NCBI GenBank assembly: GCA_947624355.1
Contig: CANQKI010000018.1
Location: 1 to 32,767 of the forward strand
Direction: 5' to 3'
Length of the DNA: 32,767 bases
Source of the DNA: an uncultured Clostridia bacterium
GTDB taxonomy: Bacteria; Bacillota; Clostridia; Christensenellales; Aristaeellaceae
Below the pieces are notes generated by a model. The model did not search any database. It saw nothing but the letters and a program-made list of their open reading frames with translations, and was not told the origin of the DNA. Positions 1-6,816 of the stretch are shown here, piece after piece. Positions within the stretch are counted from its first letter, which is position 1. Each line of letters begins with the position of its first letter. A program made the position numbers and the translations under genes.

Positions 1-697
1 AAACGGTGGAGATGGCGGCCGTAGCCGTTTCGGAAGGAGCGGCGGAAACCGTCAGATTGTTGAGCAGGTTGGCGGCGGCCGTAGCGTTCGTGGCAGCGGT
101 GTCCGCGTTCGTCTTCGCCTGATTCGCCCCTGCCGCGGCGGTATCTGCCCCGGACGCTGCCGTATCGGCTTTTGCGGCGGAATCGTTCGCTTTGCCCGCC
201 GCGGAATCGGCCCCGGAAGCGGCGGTAATGGCCTTCGATGCGGCGGTGTTGGCGGCCTCTGCCGCCCGGGCGGCTTCCGTGCCCGCCGCGCCGGCCTGCC
301 CTGCGGCGGCCTCTGCCGCCTGGGCGGCGGTCACCAGTTCCCGCACCCAGTCCGGAATGGGGGCGGGAGGCTCGCTGCCGGCCCCGGCCAGGCTGGGGGC
401 GATGTGGGTGGCGAATGTGTGCTTTCGCACCTTAGCCCCGGCCACGGCCCGCACCTCGGCCAGGCCCCAGCCCTCGATGGCCGTGTCCGCGTCGGAAAAT
501 ACCCAGATCAGGGTATCTCCCTCCGTGCGCACCTCGGGCAGGTATACGGTGTCCTCGCCCGGCCGCCGGGCCGCGATCATCAGCTGCTTTTCGCCCAGAT
601 CATCTGCCCAGCCCGCGCAATCGATGCGCAGCTCCCGGGCCCCGTTTTCGTCCTGCAGGCCCAGATCGGCCCGCTCCAATTCACTAACCCTCATCAT
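1..697 (-). CDS. Alanine-rich phage baseplate/tail protein (partial, runs off the left edge)
   Basis: Open on the minus strand from an ATG pair at 697/694 to the window edge with no stop, giving at least 232 residues. The first ~110 residues form a compact domain (starts MMRVSELERADLGLQDENG, later FSDADTAIEGWGLAEVRA), resembling the N-terminal domains of clostridial phage tail/BppU-like baseplate proteins. From about residue 120 it becomes a long stretch rich in Ala, Asn, Asp and Ser (for example AAEAANTAASKAITAASGAD), as expected for a fibrous or coiled-coil stalk. It is the most distal gene visible in the tail operon, after the tail-tip protein and a 49-residue protein. A hairpin sits between its ribosome site (738-743) and its start. 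The family assignment is by resemblance and position only; the receptor-binding end, if any, is outside the window. Confidence 0.6.
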   Translation of the reverse strand, partial: MMRVSELERADLGLQDENGARELRIDCAGWADDLGEKQLMIAARRPGEDTVYLPEVRTEGDTLIWVFSDADTAIEGWGLAEVRAVAGAKVRKHTFATHIAPSLAGAGSEPPAPIPDWVRELVTAAQAAEAAAGQAGAAGTEAARAAEAANTAASKAITAASGADSAAGKANDSAAKADTAASGADTAAAGANQAKTNADTAATNATAAANLLNNLTVSAAPSETATAAISTV

Positions 698-703
698 ATC
701 TTC

Positions 704-743
704 GCATTCCGGCCCCGCTGGGGCCGTAACGCTCTCGCCTCCT
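704..743 (-). promoter_or_regulatory. Shine-Dalgarno/hairpin/start module of the baseplate gene
   Basis: Read leftward, AGGAGG (738-743) is followed by 5 nt, a hairpin (732-704; arms GCGTT-a-CGGCCCC and GGGGCCG-g-AATGC, one A-G mismatch) and 6 nt before ATG 697. The linear spacing is 40 nt, too long for initiation; with the hairpin folded it is 11 nt. This is the clearest example of a module repeated through the structural region. Confidence 0.7.
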
Positions 744-916
744 TTGTTTGGTGTGTGCGCTTCGGCGGCCTTCGCCCGCCTCCGCAAGGGATTATATGCC
801 CCGCGTCACGTAGGACGCGGCGCATACTCTCGCCTCCTTCATTTTTTGTTTTCTGCTCCAGCGCCTTCCAGGCGCTTCCGCAAGCTGCTTACGTAAGCGG
901 CCGGAGGCCGCCGGTT
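744..916 (-). repeat. Intergenic hairpin array with one orphan Shine-Dalgarno/hairpin module
   Basis: No gene seen. Leftward it holds a GC hairpin (GCGGCC/GGCCGC, about 896-911), an AGCGCCT/AGGCGCT hairpin (about 860-877), AGGAGG (833-838), a module hairpin (794-827, arms GTATGC-g-CCGCGTC and GACGCGG-g-GCATAT), then a GGCGG/CCGCC hairpin with a G-G mismatch (about 761-778). The 794-827 module has no start codon after it and feeds straight into the next module. Confidence 0.7.
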
Positions 917-1066
917 TCATCCTTCCTGGGTAGTCTCGTTTTTGCTCTGCTCGCTGTACATCTGCTGCACCAGCTGGATGCACCCCAACAGGTGGCTCAG
1001 GTTGGCCGCGCCTTTTACCTCGATCATGTTTAATGTGTTCAGCAGTTTTTCAAGATTTTCGATCAT
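917..1066 (-). CDS. Small hypothetical phage protein (49 aa)
   Basis: ATG at 1066 is preceded by AAAGGAGG at good spacing, and the frame runs 49 codons to TGA at 917-919. The product starts MIENLEKLLNTLNMIEVKG and ends SKNETTQEG; it is mostly helical in character with a leucine-rich N-terminal half and a polar tail. It follows the tail-tip gene stop by 14 nt and has an ordinary ribosome site without a hairpin. Small proteins in this position are common downstream of tail-tip genes in clostridial prophages, but I do not recognise a named family. No signal peptide, membrane segment or zinc motif is visible. The ribosome site, coupling distance and lack of a competing frame support a real gene. 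Confidence 0.65.
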   Translation of the reverse strand: MIENLEKLLNTLNMIEVKGAANLSHLLGCIQLVQQMYSEQSKNETTQEG

Positions 1067-1080
1067 GATTGTTTCCTCCT

Positions 1081-3657
1081 TTAAGATGGCGCAGGAACAT
1101 TTAATCTTGCCCTGGTCGTGCCGCTACTGCTGCCTTCCCGCATAGATACAGTTGTAACGCCATTTGTCCAAGAAGTTCCGCCAGTCAGATACAATGTACG
1201 ACTTATTGATTTTCCATTGGACGCAGAAATAGTAAAGTTGTTATTTGCTCTGGTTGTGCCTCCAGAACCCCAAGTAGGTCCGCTTAGCGTAACATCTGAA
1301 TACCCTTTGTCATAGACGTCTGTCACGTCAATCGAGCGTGATAGATGCTCACCGTTAGACAAGAATACGTTTACGGTTAAGCTCTTCGGGAACGACGAGT
1401 TATAATTTGTTGTGATGTCGTCGATTGAAATACCGCTGCCACCGGCTATCTTTCCAGCAGCATAACCATCATCATACCCGTCCGAATGACCGGCATTGTA
1501 TACGTTTCCTGCGTCGATAGGATACGTGTCTTGATAATTGTTTGTCAGTGTGATTGTCGCCTGCAAGTTTTTAGGATCGGATGGCGTCCAGGTTGTTGTA
1601 AATCTTGCGATTTTAACGTCGCCGCCTCCACCTTCAGCTAATCCGGCCTTGTAACCGTCGTTATAAACCCCTCCAACACCCAAGTCGTATTCTTGTACGA
1701 CTCCTGAGCTCAGCGTTGCCGTAACATGGACCCGCTTTTCATCCGAGAAATATTCGTCCTCCCACCAACGAACCGTTACTGCCCGCTCTGCTGCCGATAC
1801 GCCGTCTTTGTAGAATTGCGTATCGGCAATATTAAAAGAACCGCGCGTTGCCGACGGCCCTCCTATCGTGACGGTGCCTCCATCCACGGTGAATTCGTGG
1901 TAGTGAATGGACAGGTTCACGTTGCTGCCACCCATGATCACATCGGCGGTCAGCGTTCCGCTCACGTTGAGAGTTGCGAAGTGCCCGTCCTCGGCGTACA
2001 GGTGCGAGGTGGTAAACTGCCCGGCATATTCGCGCTTGAACTCCGCGATGTCCGCCTCCAGGGCTTTCGCCGTCACGTACCCGTCCAGGTCGATTTTGCC
2101 GGCGCTGATGCGGATTTTTTCCGCACTCTGGTTGATTTCCGAAATCAGTCCGTCCTTGCTGACCTTCTGAGAAATTTCGCCTTTCAGCCCGTCGATGGTC
2201 TGCTGTGCGCCCTCGATCAGCTCGCCCTGGGCGCTGATTTTGCCCGCCTGCTCGGTGATCCGCTGGTTGGCCCCGTCGATCAGCTCCCGGGCCCCGGTCA
2301 GGTCGCCGGTCAGCTGGTCGATGTCCCCGGCGATGGATTCCACGCGCTTTTTCAGCCCGTCGATATTTACCTGCGCGCCGCTGATCAGCTCGCCCTGGGC
2401 GCTGATGGTGCCCGCCTGCAGCTCGATCTGCTTGCCGATGCCGTCCAGCCGCAGGCTGACGCCCTCCAGGTTCCCCGTGGTTTCGTCGATTTGCCCGGCC
2501 ATCCAGTGCAGGGATTCCTGCATCTTTGTCACGTCCCGCTGGGCGCCGGATACCTGGGTTTTGGTTTCGTTCTGCTCCTCCGCCAGGGTTTCGGCCTGCT
2601 CCTGCATTTCGGTCATGCTGTCCAGGGCGTCCCGGGGGGCGTTGGCAATGGTGATCTCCAGGCTGGCGGCGTCCCACACGTCCGTTTTCCGCACGGTCAC
2701 AATGCGGGATACAAACGCCACCCCGTGCTCTTCGTCCATCACCCGCACCATTTTTCCGGGGCGGTAGGTGTCCCAGGGGTCGCCGGTGACGGCGGCCAGG
2801 TCCACCGCCGTGGCGGTGTAGGTGATATACGGGTTTTTGTATTGCTCCAGGGCCCGGCGGGCCTTTTCCAGCAGCGCGGCGGGGTCCGTGAGGCCCGTAT
2901 CGGTCAGCACCCCGCAGCGCACGCCCCAGGTGCCGATGGTGTCCGCGTCGATATAGGGCAGGCCCCCGTTTGCCGGGCGAATGTCCGTGCGCTCCTCGCC
3001 CGTGCCGGCCCCCAGGGCGTACAGCCGGGTGATCAGGGCGGAGGCGTCCACCGTCTTGCGAATGCTTGTCAGGCTGCGGCCGTAATGAATGCCGCAGCCC
3101 GGGCTTTCCTCCGCCCGCAGCAGGTTCAGCGTCCAGGGCCCGGCGGTGTGGTTCCCGCAGTCAAATTCCCAGGTGTATTCTTCCGGGATCCCCTGGCCCA
3201 GTTGCAAAAGAGCGGTGAGCAGCGGCGTGTTTTCGCACTTGATCGCCGCCGTGCCCTCTGGTTCCACCCGGCCCAAAACCCACCGCTTTGTGGTCTGCCG
3301 GTCCAGGATGTACTGGATGGCCTCCGTGAGGGGCGTGCCAGTCAGGTCATGCTCTCCCAGCAGCACGTCGTCCAGCAGCGTGGCCATTACGTGCTCCAGG
3401 CTGTAGGTGATTTCGCCCCCCTGGGCCGTTTCTTCCCCGTCCTGGCCCGCAATGCGATATACCCCGGTGCCGCCCCCGTCGCCCGGCAGGCGCACCAGGT
3501 TGCCGGTCTGGCAGTGCGCCCGGTTGGGGTCGTCCGCGGGCAGGGTAAAGGAGGCCGTGCTCAGGTCATTCCGCTGCAGCTCGTACCCGATGGCGTCCGC
3601 GTTATCCAGCACCGCCAGCAGATGGCCCGAGGGGTTGTACACCATGGGGAAATGCAT
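1081..3657 (-). CDS. Phage tail-tip protein with prophage endopeptidase-tail (Tal) domain
   Basis: An 858-residue protein. Residues ~1-370 match the endopeptidase-tail family (N-terminal MVYNPSGHLLAVLDNADAIGYEL, later SLTSIRKTVDASALITRLYALG and ending near LEITIANAPRDALDSM), the hub that caps the tail tube below Dit. Residues ~370-520 are heptad-rich with imperfect repeats (AGTISAQGELISGAQ and AGKISAQGELIEGAQ), a likely trimeric coiled coil. The C-terminal ~270 residues carry repeated tyrosine/glycine motifs (YNDGYKAG, YNAGHSDGYDDGYAAG, YDKGYSD) separated by beta-rich stretches. The DNA for this last part (about 1081-1840) is visibly more AT-rich than the rest, which suggests a separately acquired adhesin. 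The start is placed at ATG 3657; ATG 3645 is an alternative. It lies directly downstream of Dit apart from a 279-bp hairpin array. Confidence 0.85.
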   Translation of the reverse strand: MHFPMVYNPSGHLLAVLDNADAIGYELQRNDLSTASFTLPADDPNRAHCQTGNLVRLPGDGGGTGVYRIAGQDGEETAQGGEITYSLEHVMATLLDDVLLGEHDLTGTPLTEAIQYILDRQTTKRWVLGRVEPEGTAAIKCENTPLLTALLQLGQGIPEEYTWEFDCGNHTAGPWTLNLLRAEESPGCGIHYGRSLTSIRKTVDASALITRLYALGAGTGEERTDIRPANGGLPYIDADTIGTWGVRCGVLTDTGLTDPAALLEKARRALEQYKNPYITYTATAVDLAAVTGDPWDTYRPGKMVRVMDEEHGVAFVSRIVTVRKTDVWDAASLEITIANAPRDALDSMTEMQEQAETLAEEQNETKTQVSGAQRDVTKMQESLHWMAGQIDETTGNLEGVSLRLDGIGKQIELQAGTISAQGELISGAQVNIDGLKKRVESIAGDIDQLTGDLTGARELIDGANQRITEQAGKISAQGELIEGAQQTIDGLKGEISQKVSKDGLISEINQSAEKIRISAGKIDLDGYVTAKALEADIAEFKREYAGQFTTSHLYAEDGHFATLNVSGTLTADVIMGGSNVNLSIHYHEFTVDGGTVTIGGPSATRGSFNIADTQFYKDGVSAAERAVTVRWWEDEYFSDEKRVHVTATLSSGVVQEYDLGVGGVYNDGYKAGLAEGGGGDVKIARFTTTWTPSDPKNLQATITLTNNYQDTYPIDAGNVYNAGHSDGYDDGYAAGKIAGGSGISIDDITTNYNSSFPKSLTVNVFLSNGEHLSRSIDVTDVYDKGYSDVTLSGPTWGSGGTTRANNNFTISASNGKSISRTLYLTGGTSWTNGVTTVSMREGSSSGTTRARLNVPAPS

Positions 3658-3936
3658 AGCATCGCATTCCGCGCAACATCGCACACCCCGCGTCACGGAC
3701 GCGGCGTGCGCTCCCGTCGCCCATGTTTCGTCTGTTCCGCTCCAGCGCCTTTCAGGCGATTCCGCAAGCAGCTTGTGAAGGCGGGCCGCAGGGCCGCCGG
3801 AACAGCAGAATTGAAACATGCGCAACGGGAGTATTCCGCACCTGAAAGGTGTGGAATACGAAGCAACACGTAACGCTCCCTCCTCTCATGTTTTTGGTCT
3901 GCGCCTTTCGCCGTGCCTTCGGCCCGGCCCGGCAAG
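3658..3936. repeat. Intergenic hairpin array between Dit and tail-tip genes, both orientations
   Basis: No gene is supported. It contains a leftward module hairpin (3681-3709, arms of the CCGCGTC/GACGCGG type) behind GGGAG (3711-3715), an AGCGCC-type hairpin, then in rightward orientation a GGCGG/CCGCC hairpin with G-G mismatch (about 3778-3801) and a rightward hairpin (3831-3859, arms GTATTCC and GGAATAC) behind CGGGAG. Most of it (3662-3878) is a near-identical copy of 6817-7033. The leftward hairpin ends 23 nt from ATG 3657, more than in the other modules. Confidence 0.7.
3662..3878. repeat. 217-bp direct repeat, copy 1
   Basis: Aligned by eye without gaps to 6817-7033, with three substitutions (at about 3760, 3778 and 3810). 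Same orientation, offset 3,155 bp. It ends where the two flanking module types diverge. Confidence 0.9.
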
Positions 3937-4698
3937 TTAATATCTTCCTCTCGCCCAGACTGTTATCCGTGCGGAATGTTCCCCCGCGCCCCATTCCAGG
4001 CGCACCCGGACGCGGTTCAGGCCGTTTTTCAGGGCCGGAATGCGGAATTTTTCCGCATAGGGCAGGGCGTTTTTCCCGGTGGAAAATGCCGCGCCGATGG
4101 GGGGCTCCCCGTTGATTTCGATGTGCTGCCCCGCCGCCGCGCTGAGGCCGCCGAGATCGATGTCCTCCCCTACCCGCACCCGGGTGAGGGCCGCCGCCCC
4201 CGCGTTTTCCACCCGCAGGCACAATGGCGCGGGCTGCCCCGTGTGCACCATCAGCGGGATCTCCGTGTCCGCGTCCGTCGTGTATGCCGCTTCCTTGTCC
4301 AGAAACACCCGGTAGGCGTAGGGCTGCAGCAGGAATTTCACCTTGATTTCCCCGCCAAACCAGGTTTTCAGGCTCCATTTCGTTTCCCTGGTCAGCTCGG
4401 CCATGTAATAAAGCTCGGGCTCGTCGTCAAATATCAGCCGCTGCCGCCCGTTTCCCAGCCATGCCGCCGCTTTCCGCCGCAGCAGCGCCATTTCCCGGGG
4501 GCTTTCCGGCTCCCGCAGGGGAAAGAAAGAGCCGCCGATTTCGAAGGGCTCCAGCACGTCCCCCGGCATCAGCAGCGTGCCGCTTTGCCCGGCGATTTCG
4601 TATTCGTTTCGCCGCGCCTCCGGAATGAAGGCCTGCCCGTCCTCCGGGATCCACTGCAGCCCCATGTCCCGGGCGGAATCGTAATCCCCAAAAATCAT
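3937..4698 (-). CDS. Distal tail protein (Dit-like siphovirus tail component)
   Basis: A 253-residue protein with the siphovirus tail-component layout. There is a short N-terminal beta domain (MIFGDYDSARDMGLQWIPE, then YEIAGQSGTLLMPGDVLEPFEIGG), the typical stretch REMALLRRKAAAWLGNGRQRLIFDDEPELYYMA, and a C-terminal jelly-roll-like part (MVHTGQPAPLCLRVENAGAA to ARITVWARGRY). Dit forms the hexameric ring joining tail tube and tip, which fits its place just before the Tal gene. ATG 4698 is chosen because a strong GGGAGG (4743-4748) with an intervening hairpin serves it; upstream in-frame codons would be translation of that hairpin. A tape-measure gene would normally precede it, but here a toxin-antitoxin pair and methyltransferase do. 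Confidence 0.85.
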   Translation of the reverse strand: MIFGDYDSARDMGLQWIPEDGQAFIPEARRNEYEIAGQSGTLLMPGDVLEPFEIGGSFFPLREPESPREMALLRRKAAAWLGNGRQRLIFDDEPELYYMAELTRETKWSLKTWFGGEIKVKFLLQPYAYRVFLDKEAAYTTDADTEIPLMVHTGQPAPLCLRVENAGAAALTRVRVGEDIDLGGLSAAAGQHIEINGEPPIGAAFSTGKNALPYAEKFRIPALKNGLNRVRVRLEWGAGEHSARITVWARGRY

Positions 4699-4704
4699 TT
4701 TTTC

Positions 4705-4748
4705 GCATGCCTCACGTCCGCAGGACGTGACGCATGCTCTCACCTCCC
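4705..4748 (-). promoter_or_regulatory. Shine-Dalgarno/hairpin/start module of the Dit gene
   Basis: GGGAGG at 4743-4748, 5 nt, hairpin 4737-4705 (arms GCATGC-g-TCACGTCC and GGACGTGA-g-GCATGC, a single G-G mismatch, 3-nt loop), 6 nt, ATG 4698. Spacing is about 44 nt linear but 11 nt if the hairpin is folded, exactly as in the module at 704-743 although the arm sequences differ. Confidence 0.75.
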
Positions 4749-5086
4749 ATGTTTCTGGTGTGCCGTTCCGGCGGCCCTGCGGCCCGCCTCCACAAGTTTA
4801 TCGCATTCCGGCCCCTGCGGGGCCGTAACGCTCTCGCCTCCTTCGTTTGGTGTGTTCGCTTCGCTGCCCCTTCGGGTCAGCTTCGCAAGGGATTCACATG
4901 CCCCGCGTCACGTAGGACGCGGCGCATGCTCTCACCTCCCATGTATCCAGTCTTCCGCTCCAGCGCCTTCCAGGCGCTTCCGCAAGTTGCTTGTGGAGGC
5001 GGCCTTTGGCCGCCGGAACGATGCCAACTTTGCAGTTGGCGGGAGCGTTACGGCCCTGAAAGGGCCGGAATGCGATAAATCTGCTA
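4749..5086. repeat. Tandem hairpin modules: two more leftward copies and one rightward copy
   Basis: No gene seen. Leftward modules have hairpins at 4803-4831 (GCGTT-a-CGGCCCC type) and 4896-4929 (GCATGC-g-CCGCGTC type), each behind a GGAGG and preceded by GGCGG/CCGCC or AGCGCC/GGCGCT hairpins. With the Dit module this makes three consecutive leftward units. At 4987-5073 a rightward unit follows: a GGCGGCC/GGCCGCC hairpin, GCCAACT/AGTTGGC hairpin (5024-5041), GGCGGGAG and a GCGTT-a-CGGCCC hairpin (5045-5073), with no start codon after it. Confidence 0.7.
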
Positions 5087-5122
5087 TTGACTTTTAGACG
5101 AATTTGTAATACTATGTATTAC
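5087..5122 (+). promoter_or_regulatory. Toxin-antitoxin promoter with overlapping operator palindrome
   Basis: TTGACT (5087-5092), 17-bp spacer, TACTAT (5110-5115), a good sigma-A type promoter reading toward the toxin-antitoxin genes. A perfect inverted repeat GTAATAC-TAT-GTATTAC (5106-5122) overlaps the -10 box. Autorepression through such a site is typical for ribbon-helix-helix antitoxins; that this is the operator is inference. Confidence 0.7.
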
Positions 5123-5185
5123 GAAAGGGAAATACTTGTGGAGGTGGGCCGCAGGGCCGCCGGAACGCCGCCCTAAAACATGGAA

Positions 5186-5221
5186 GGAGGGAGCGTTACG
5201 GCCCCAACGGGGCCGGAATGC
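5186..5221 (+). promoter_or_regulatory. Shine-Dalgarno/hairpin/start module of the antitoxin gene
   Basis: GGAGG (5186-5190), 2 nt, hairpin 5193-5221 (GCGTT-a-CGGCCCC, loop, GGGGCCG-g-AATGC), 6 nt, ATG 5228. Folded spacing is 8 nt. A second ATG at 5223, out of frame, opens a two-codon frame whose stop overlaps ATG 5228. The same module therefore serves a plus-strand gene. Confidence 0.7.
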
Positions 5222-5227
5222 GATGTT

Positions 5228-5449
5228 ATGACTATAACGCTGCGAATCAACGATACCGAAGCGGAGGCCATCCGGGCCTATGCCGAATTGCACGGGGCCA
5301 CGGTAAGCGACGTTATGCGCCGGGCCATTCTGGAAAAGATCGAGGACGAGCACGATCTCCAGGCCTGGGAACGCGCCTATGCCGCCTACAAACAAAACCC
5401 CGTCACCTATACGCAGGACGAGGTGGAGAAGGAGTTCGGGCTGCAATGA
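5228..5449 (+). CDS. Antitoxin, ribbon-helix-helix (RelB/StbD-like)
   Basis: A 73-residue protein starting MTITLRINDTEAEAIRAYAE, with the pattern beta strand, helix, turn (HGATVSDVMRRAILEKIE) typical of ribbon-helix-helix antitoxins, followed by an acidic C-terminal segment (YTQDEVEKEFGLQ) suited to binding a basic RelE-type toxin. It overlaps the toxin start by ATGA (5446-5449). A TTGACT/TACTAT promoter with a palindromic operator lies 110 bp upstream, so the pair has its own control and reads against the late operon. Such pairs stabilise prophages or act in phage exclusion; which role applies here cannot be told. Its position where a tape-measure gene would be expected is odd. Confidence 0.85.
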   Translation: MTITLRINDTEAEAIRAYAELHGATVSDVMRRAILEKIEDEHDLQAWERAYAAYKQNPVTYTQDEVEKEFGLQ

Positions 5450-5712
5450 GCTGGCGCGTGGCATACACGGAGGAGGCCATGAAAAGCCTCCGAAAAATGG
5501 ATCCATCCACCCGGGCCATGCTTCTTACCTGGATCCGCAAGCGCCTGGATGGCTGCCCGGACCCCCGGGCGTTTGGCAAGGGCCTCACGGCCAACCGTTC
5601 CGGCCAGTGGCGGTATCGCGTGGGCGATTGGCGCATCCTGGCCCGGATCGAGGATGACCGCGTGGTGATCCTGATTCTCGAGATCGGGCACAGGAGCGAG
5701 GTATATCGGTAA
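5446..5712 (+). CDS. RelE/ParE-family toxin
   Basis: An 88-residue basic protein: MSWRVAYTEEAMKSLRKMDPS, then LLTWIRKRLDGCPDPRAFGKGLTANRSGQWRYRVGDWRILARIEDDRVVILILEIGHRSEVYR. The central GQWRYRVGDWRI and final HRSEVY match the RelE fold, whose members cleave mRNA in the ribosome A site; some relatives are ParE gyrase poisons. Basic residues in the RYRVGDWR strand and the terminal Arg/Tyr are in the places of RelE active-site residues. The start overlaps the antitoxin stop by 4 nt, so the two are translationally coupled. It converges on the methyltransferase gene, with a hairpin between the two stops. Confidence 0.88.
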   Translation: MSWRVAYTEEAMKSLRKMDPSTRAMLLTWIRKRLDGCPDPRAFGKGLTANRSGQWRYRVGDWRILARIEDDRVVILILEIGHRSEVYR

Positions 5713-5716
5713 TCGC

Positions 5717-5749
5717 ATAACCTCCGCAGCCGTGAGGCGCGGGGGTTAT
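5717..5749. terminator. Hairpin between convergent toxin and methyltransferase genes
   Basis: Inverted repeat ATAACC.../...GGTTAT (5717-5722 with 5744-5749) around GC-rich inner pairing. It lies just past the toxin stop and covers the methyltransferase stop codon (5746-5748). There is no T-run on either strand, so its activity as an intrinsic terminator is uncertain. Confidence 0.4.
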
Positions 5750-6435
5750 AAATTGAAATCAATAAACATATTGGTTTGCACCGTGTGGACCCGGAAGCGA
5801 TCTTCTTGTTTATCGAAATAGTCCTTGTCGATTTCGTATCCCGTGAAATCGAACCCCATGTCATAGGCCGCGATCCGACTGGAGCCGCTGCCCAGGTGGG
5901 TGTCCAGGATCTTGTCGCCGGGTTTCGCGCAGTGTTGGTAGATCCATTTGTACAGGGCCACGGGTTTTTGCGTGGGGTGGAATCGGTCCTGGATTCCGGC
6001 GCTCGGGCGGCGGAATATTTTGGCGTTCATGTTAAAGCTGGTCCACGCGTATTCGCACATGGCCATGGTGAATTTTTCCGGAATGTTGGTTTTCTCCCAA
6101 ATAAAAAAACACCGCGCAGGCGGCAGGGGAAAATAGTTCCCGCCCCAGATCACCTGATTGCGTGAGACGCGGAAAAGCTGATCAAAATATTCTTTTCCCG
6201 GGGCCACGTCCCACGCGATGATTTTTTTCCGTATTTCGCCGCCCATTTCCCGCCCGTCCGGCATACGGTATCTGTCAAACCTTTCGCCGAACCGATTCCA
6301 GTACGGATTTTTTCCGGGGGGTGCAGCCTGCGCGCCGGGGCCGTAGGGCGGGTCCACCACGGCCAGGTCAAAACATTTGTCCGGCATTTCCCGCAGCGCG
6401 TCCATGCAGTCCATGTTGTACGCCTTATTATTCAC
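5746..6435 (-). CDS. Orphan DNA methyltransferase, beta class (N6-adenine or N4-cytosine)
   Basis: A 229-residue protein with catalytic DPPY at residues 28-31, HPTQKP (motif X) near 153 and the S-adenosylmethionine-binding motif DTHLGSGSS near 178. This order (IV, then X, then I) is that of the permuted beta class. DPPY allows N6-adenine or N4-cytosine transfer; the target site cannot be read from sequence. No restriction enzyme gene is adjacent, so it is an orphan, probably protecting phage DNA or altering expression. GTG 6435 is preferred because its GTGA overlaps the upstream stop and an AAGGGA lies just before; ATG 6456 has no ribosome site. Its location within structural genes, next to a displaced head-tail joining gene, is unusual. 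Confidence 0.85.
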   Translation of the reverse strand: MNNKAYNMDCMDALREMPDKCFDLAVVDPPYGPGAQAAPPGKNPYWNRFGERFDRYRMPDGREMGGEIRKKIIAWDVAPGKEYFDQLFRVSRNQVIWGGNYFPLPPARCFFIWEKTNIPEKFTMAMCEYAWTSFNMNAKIFRRPSAGIQDRFHPTQKPVALYKWIYQHCAKPGDKILDTHLGSGSSRIAAYDMGFDFTGYEIDKDYFDKQEDRFRVHTVQTNMFIDFNL

Positions 6436-6758
6436 TGTCCCTTGATTTCCTTGCATTTAATCTGAATGTAGTCGTACATTTCGCCCAGGCCGTTGATCTC
6501 CAGAATATTGAACGCCCGGCCGTTGTAAAGCACCCGGCAGGTCACGTCGATGTCGTCCCGCCAGCGCAGGGTGAATGTCACCGTGTCCTCGGCGTGATAG
6601 GCCAGGGCCTGGTAAAATTCCCGGCCCGAAACGTCCCGCTTTGCGGCGGGCACACCCTCTTCGATGGTTACCCATTCCGTCACCCGCCGCCCGGCCTCGT
6701 TGATCGTGGTTTGCGGCCGCTGCAGGTCAATAAACTGCCGTAGGTTTCCGGCATGCAT
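6432..6758 (-). CDS. Phage head-tail joining (head closure) protein, SPP1 gp16-like
   Basis: A 108-residue protein: MHAGNLRQFIDLQRPQTTIN, VTEWVTIEEGVPAAKRDVSGREFYQA, VTFTLRWRDDIDVTCRVLYNGRAFNILEINGLGEMYDYIQIKCKEI. This matches the head-tail joining family, where Asn-Leu-Arg-xx-Ile near the start, the AAKRDVSGREF-type stretch and the YNGRAFNILEI strand are typical. The protein forms the stopper ring between connector and tail. It normally lies between the gp6-like connector (11.1 kb here) and the gp10-like neck gene (10.5 kb), but here it is about 4 kb further downstream, beside a methyltransferase. Translation starts at ATG 6758 behind a ribosome-site/hairpin module. Confidence 0.85.
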   Translation of the reverse strand: MHAGNLRQFIDLQRPQTTINEAGRRVTEWVTIEEGVPAAKRDVSGREFYQALAYHAEDTVTFTLRWRDDIDVTCRVLYNGRAFNILEINGLGEMYDYIQIKCKEIKGQ

Positions 6759-6767
6759 TGTTTCTTC

Positions 6768-6807
6768 GCACGCCTCGCGCCCGTAGGGCGTGACGCGCGC
6801 TCCCTCC
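6768..6807 (-). promoter_or_regulatory. Shine-Dalgarno/hairpin/start module of the head-tail joining gene
   Basis: GGAGG (6803-6807), 2 nt, hairpin 6800-6768 (arms GCGCGC-g-TCaCGCCC and GGGCGcGA-g-GCGTGC with the G-G mismatch kept), 9 nt, ATG 6758. Folded spacing is 11 nt. Confidence 0.65.
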
Positions 6808-6816
6808 TCTCAATCT

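Noticed and set aside
1081-3657. Diversity-generating retroelement acting on the tail-tip gene
   Set aside because: There is no reverse transcriptase gene and no template/variable repeat pair visible in the window.
1726-3873. Very long plus-strand open frames (for example 1726-3873, 23169-24806, 27649-29235, 30805-32457)
   Set aside because: They lie antisense to clear phage or recombinase genes, lack ribosome sites and recognisable domains, and follow from GC-rich third positions on the opposite strand.
5746-6435. Complete restriction-modification system
   Set aside because: Only a methyltransferase is present; the neighbours are a RelE-type toxin and a head-tail joining protein, and the HNH gene at 17.3 kb belongs to the packaging module.
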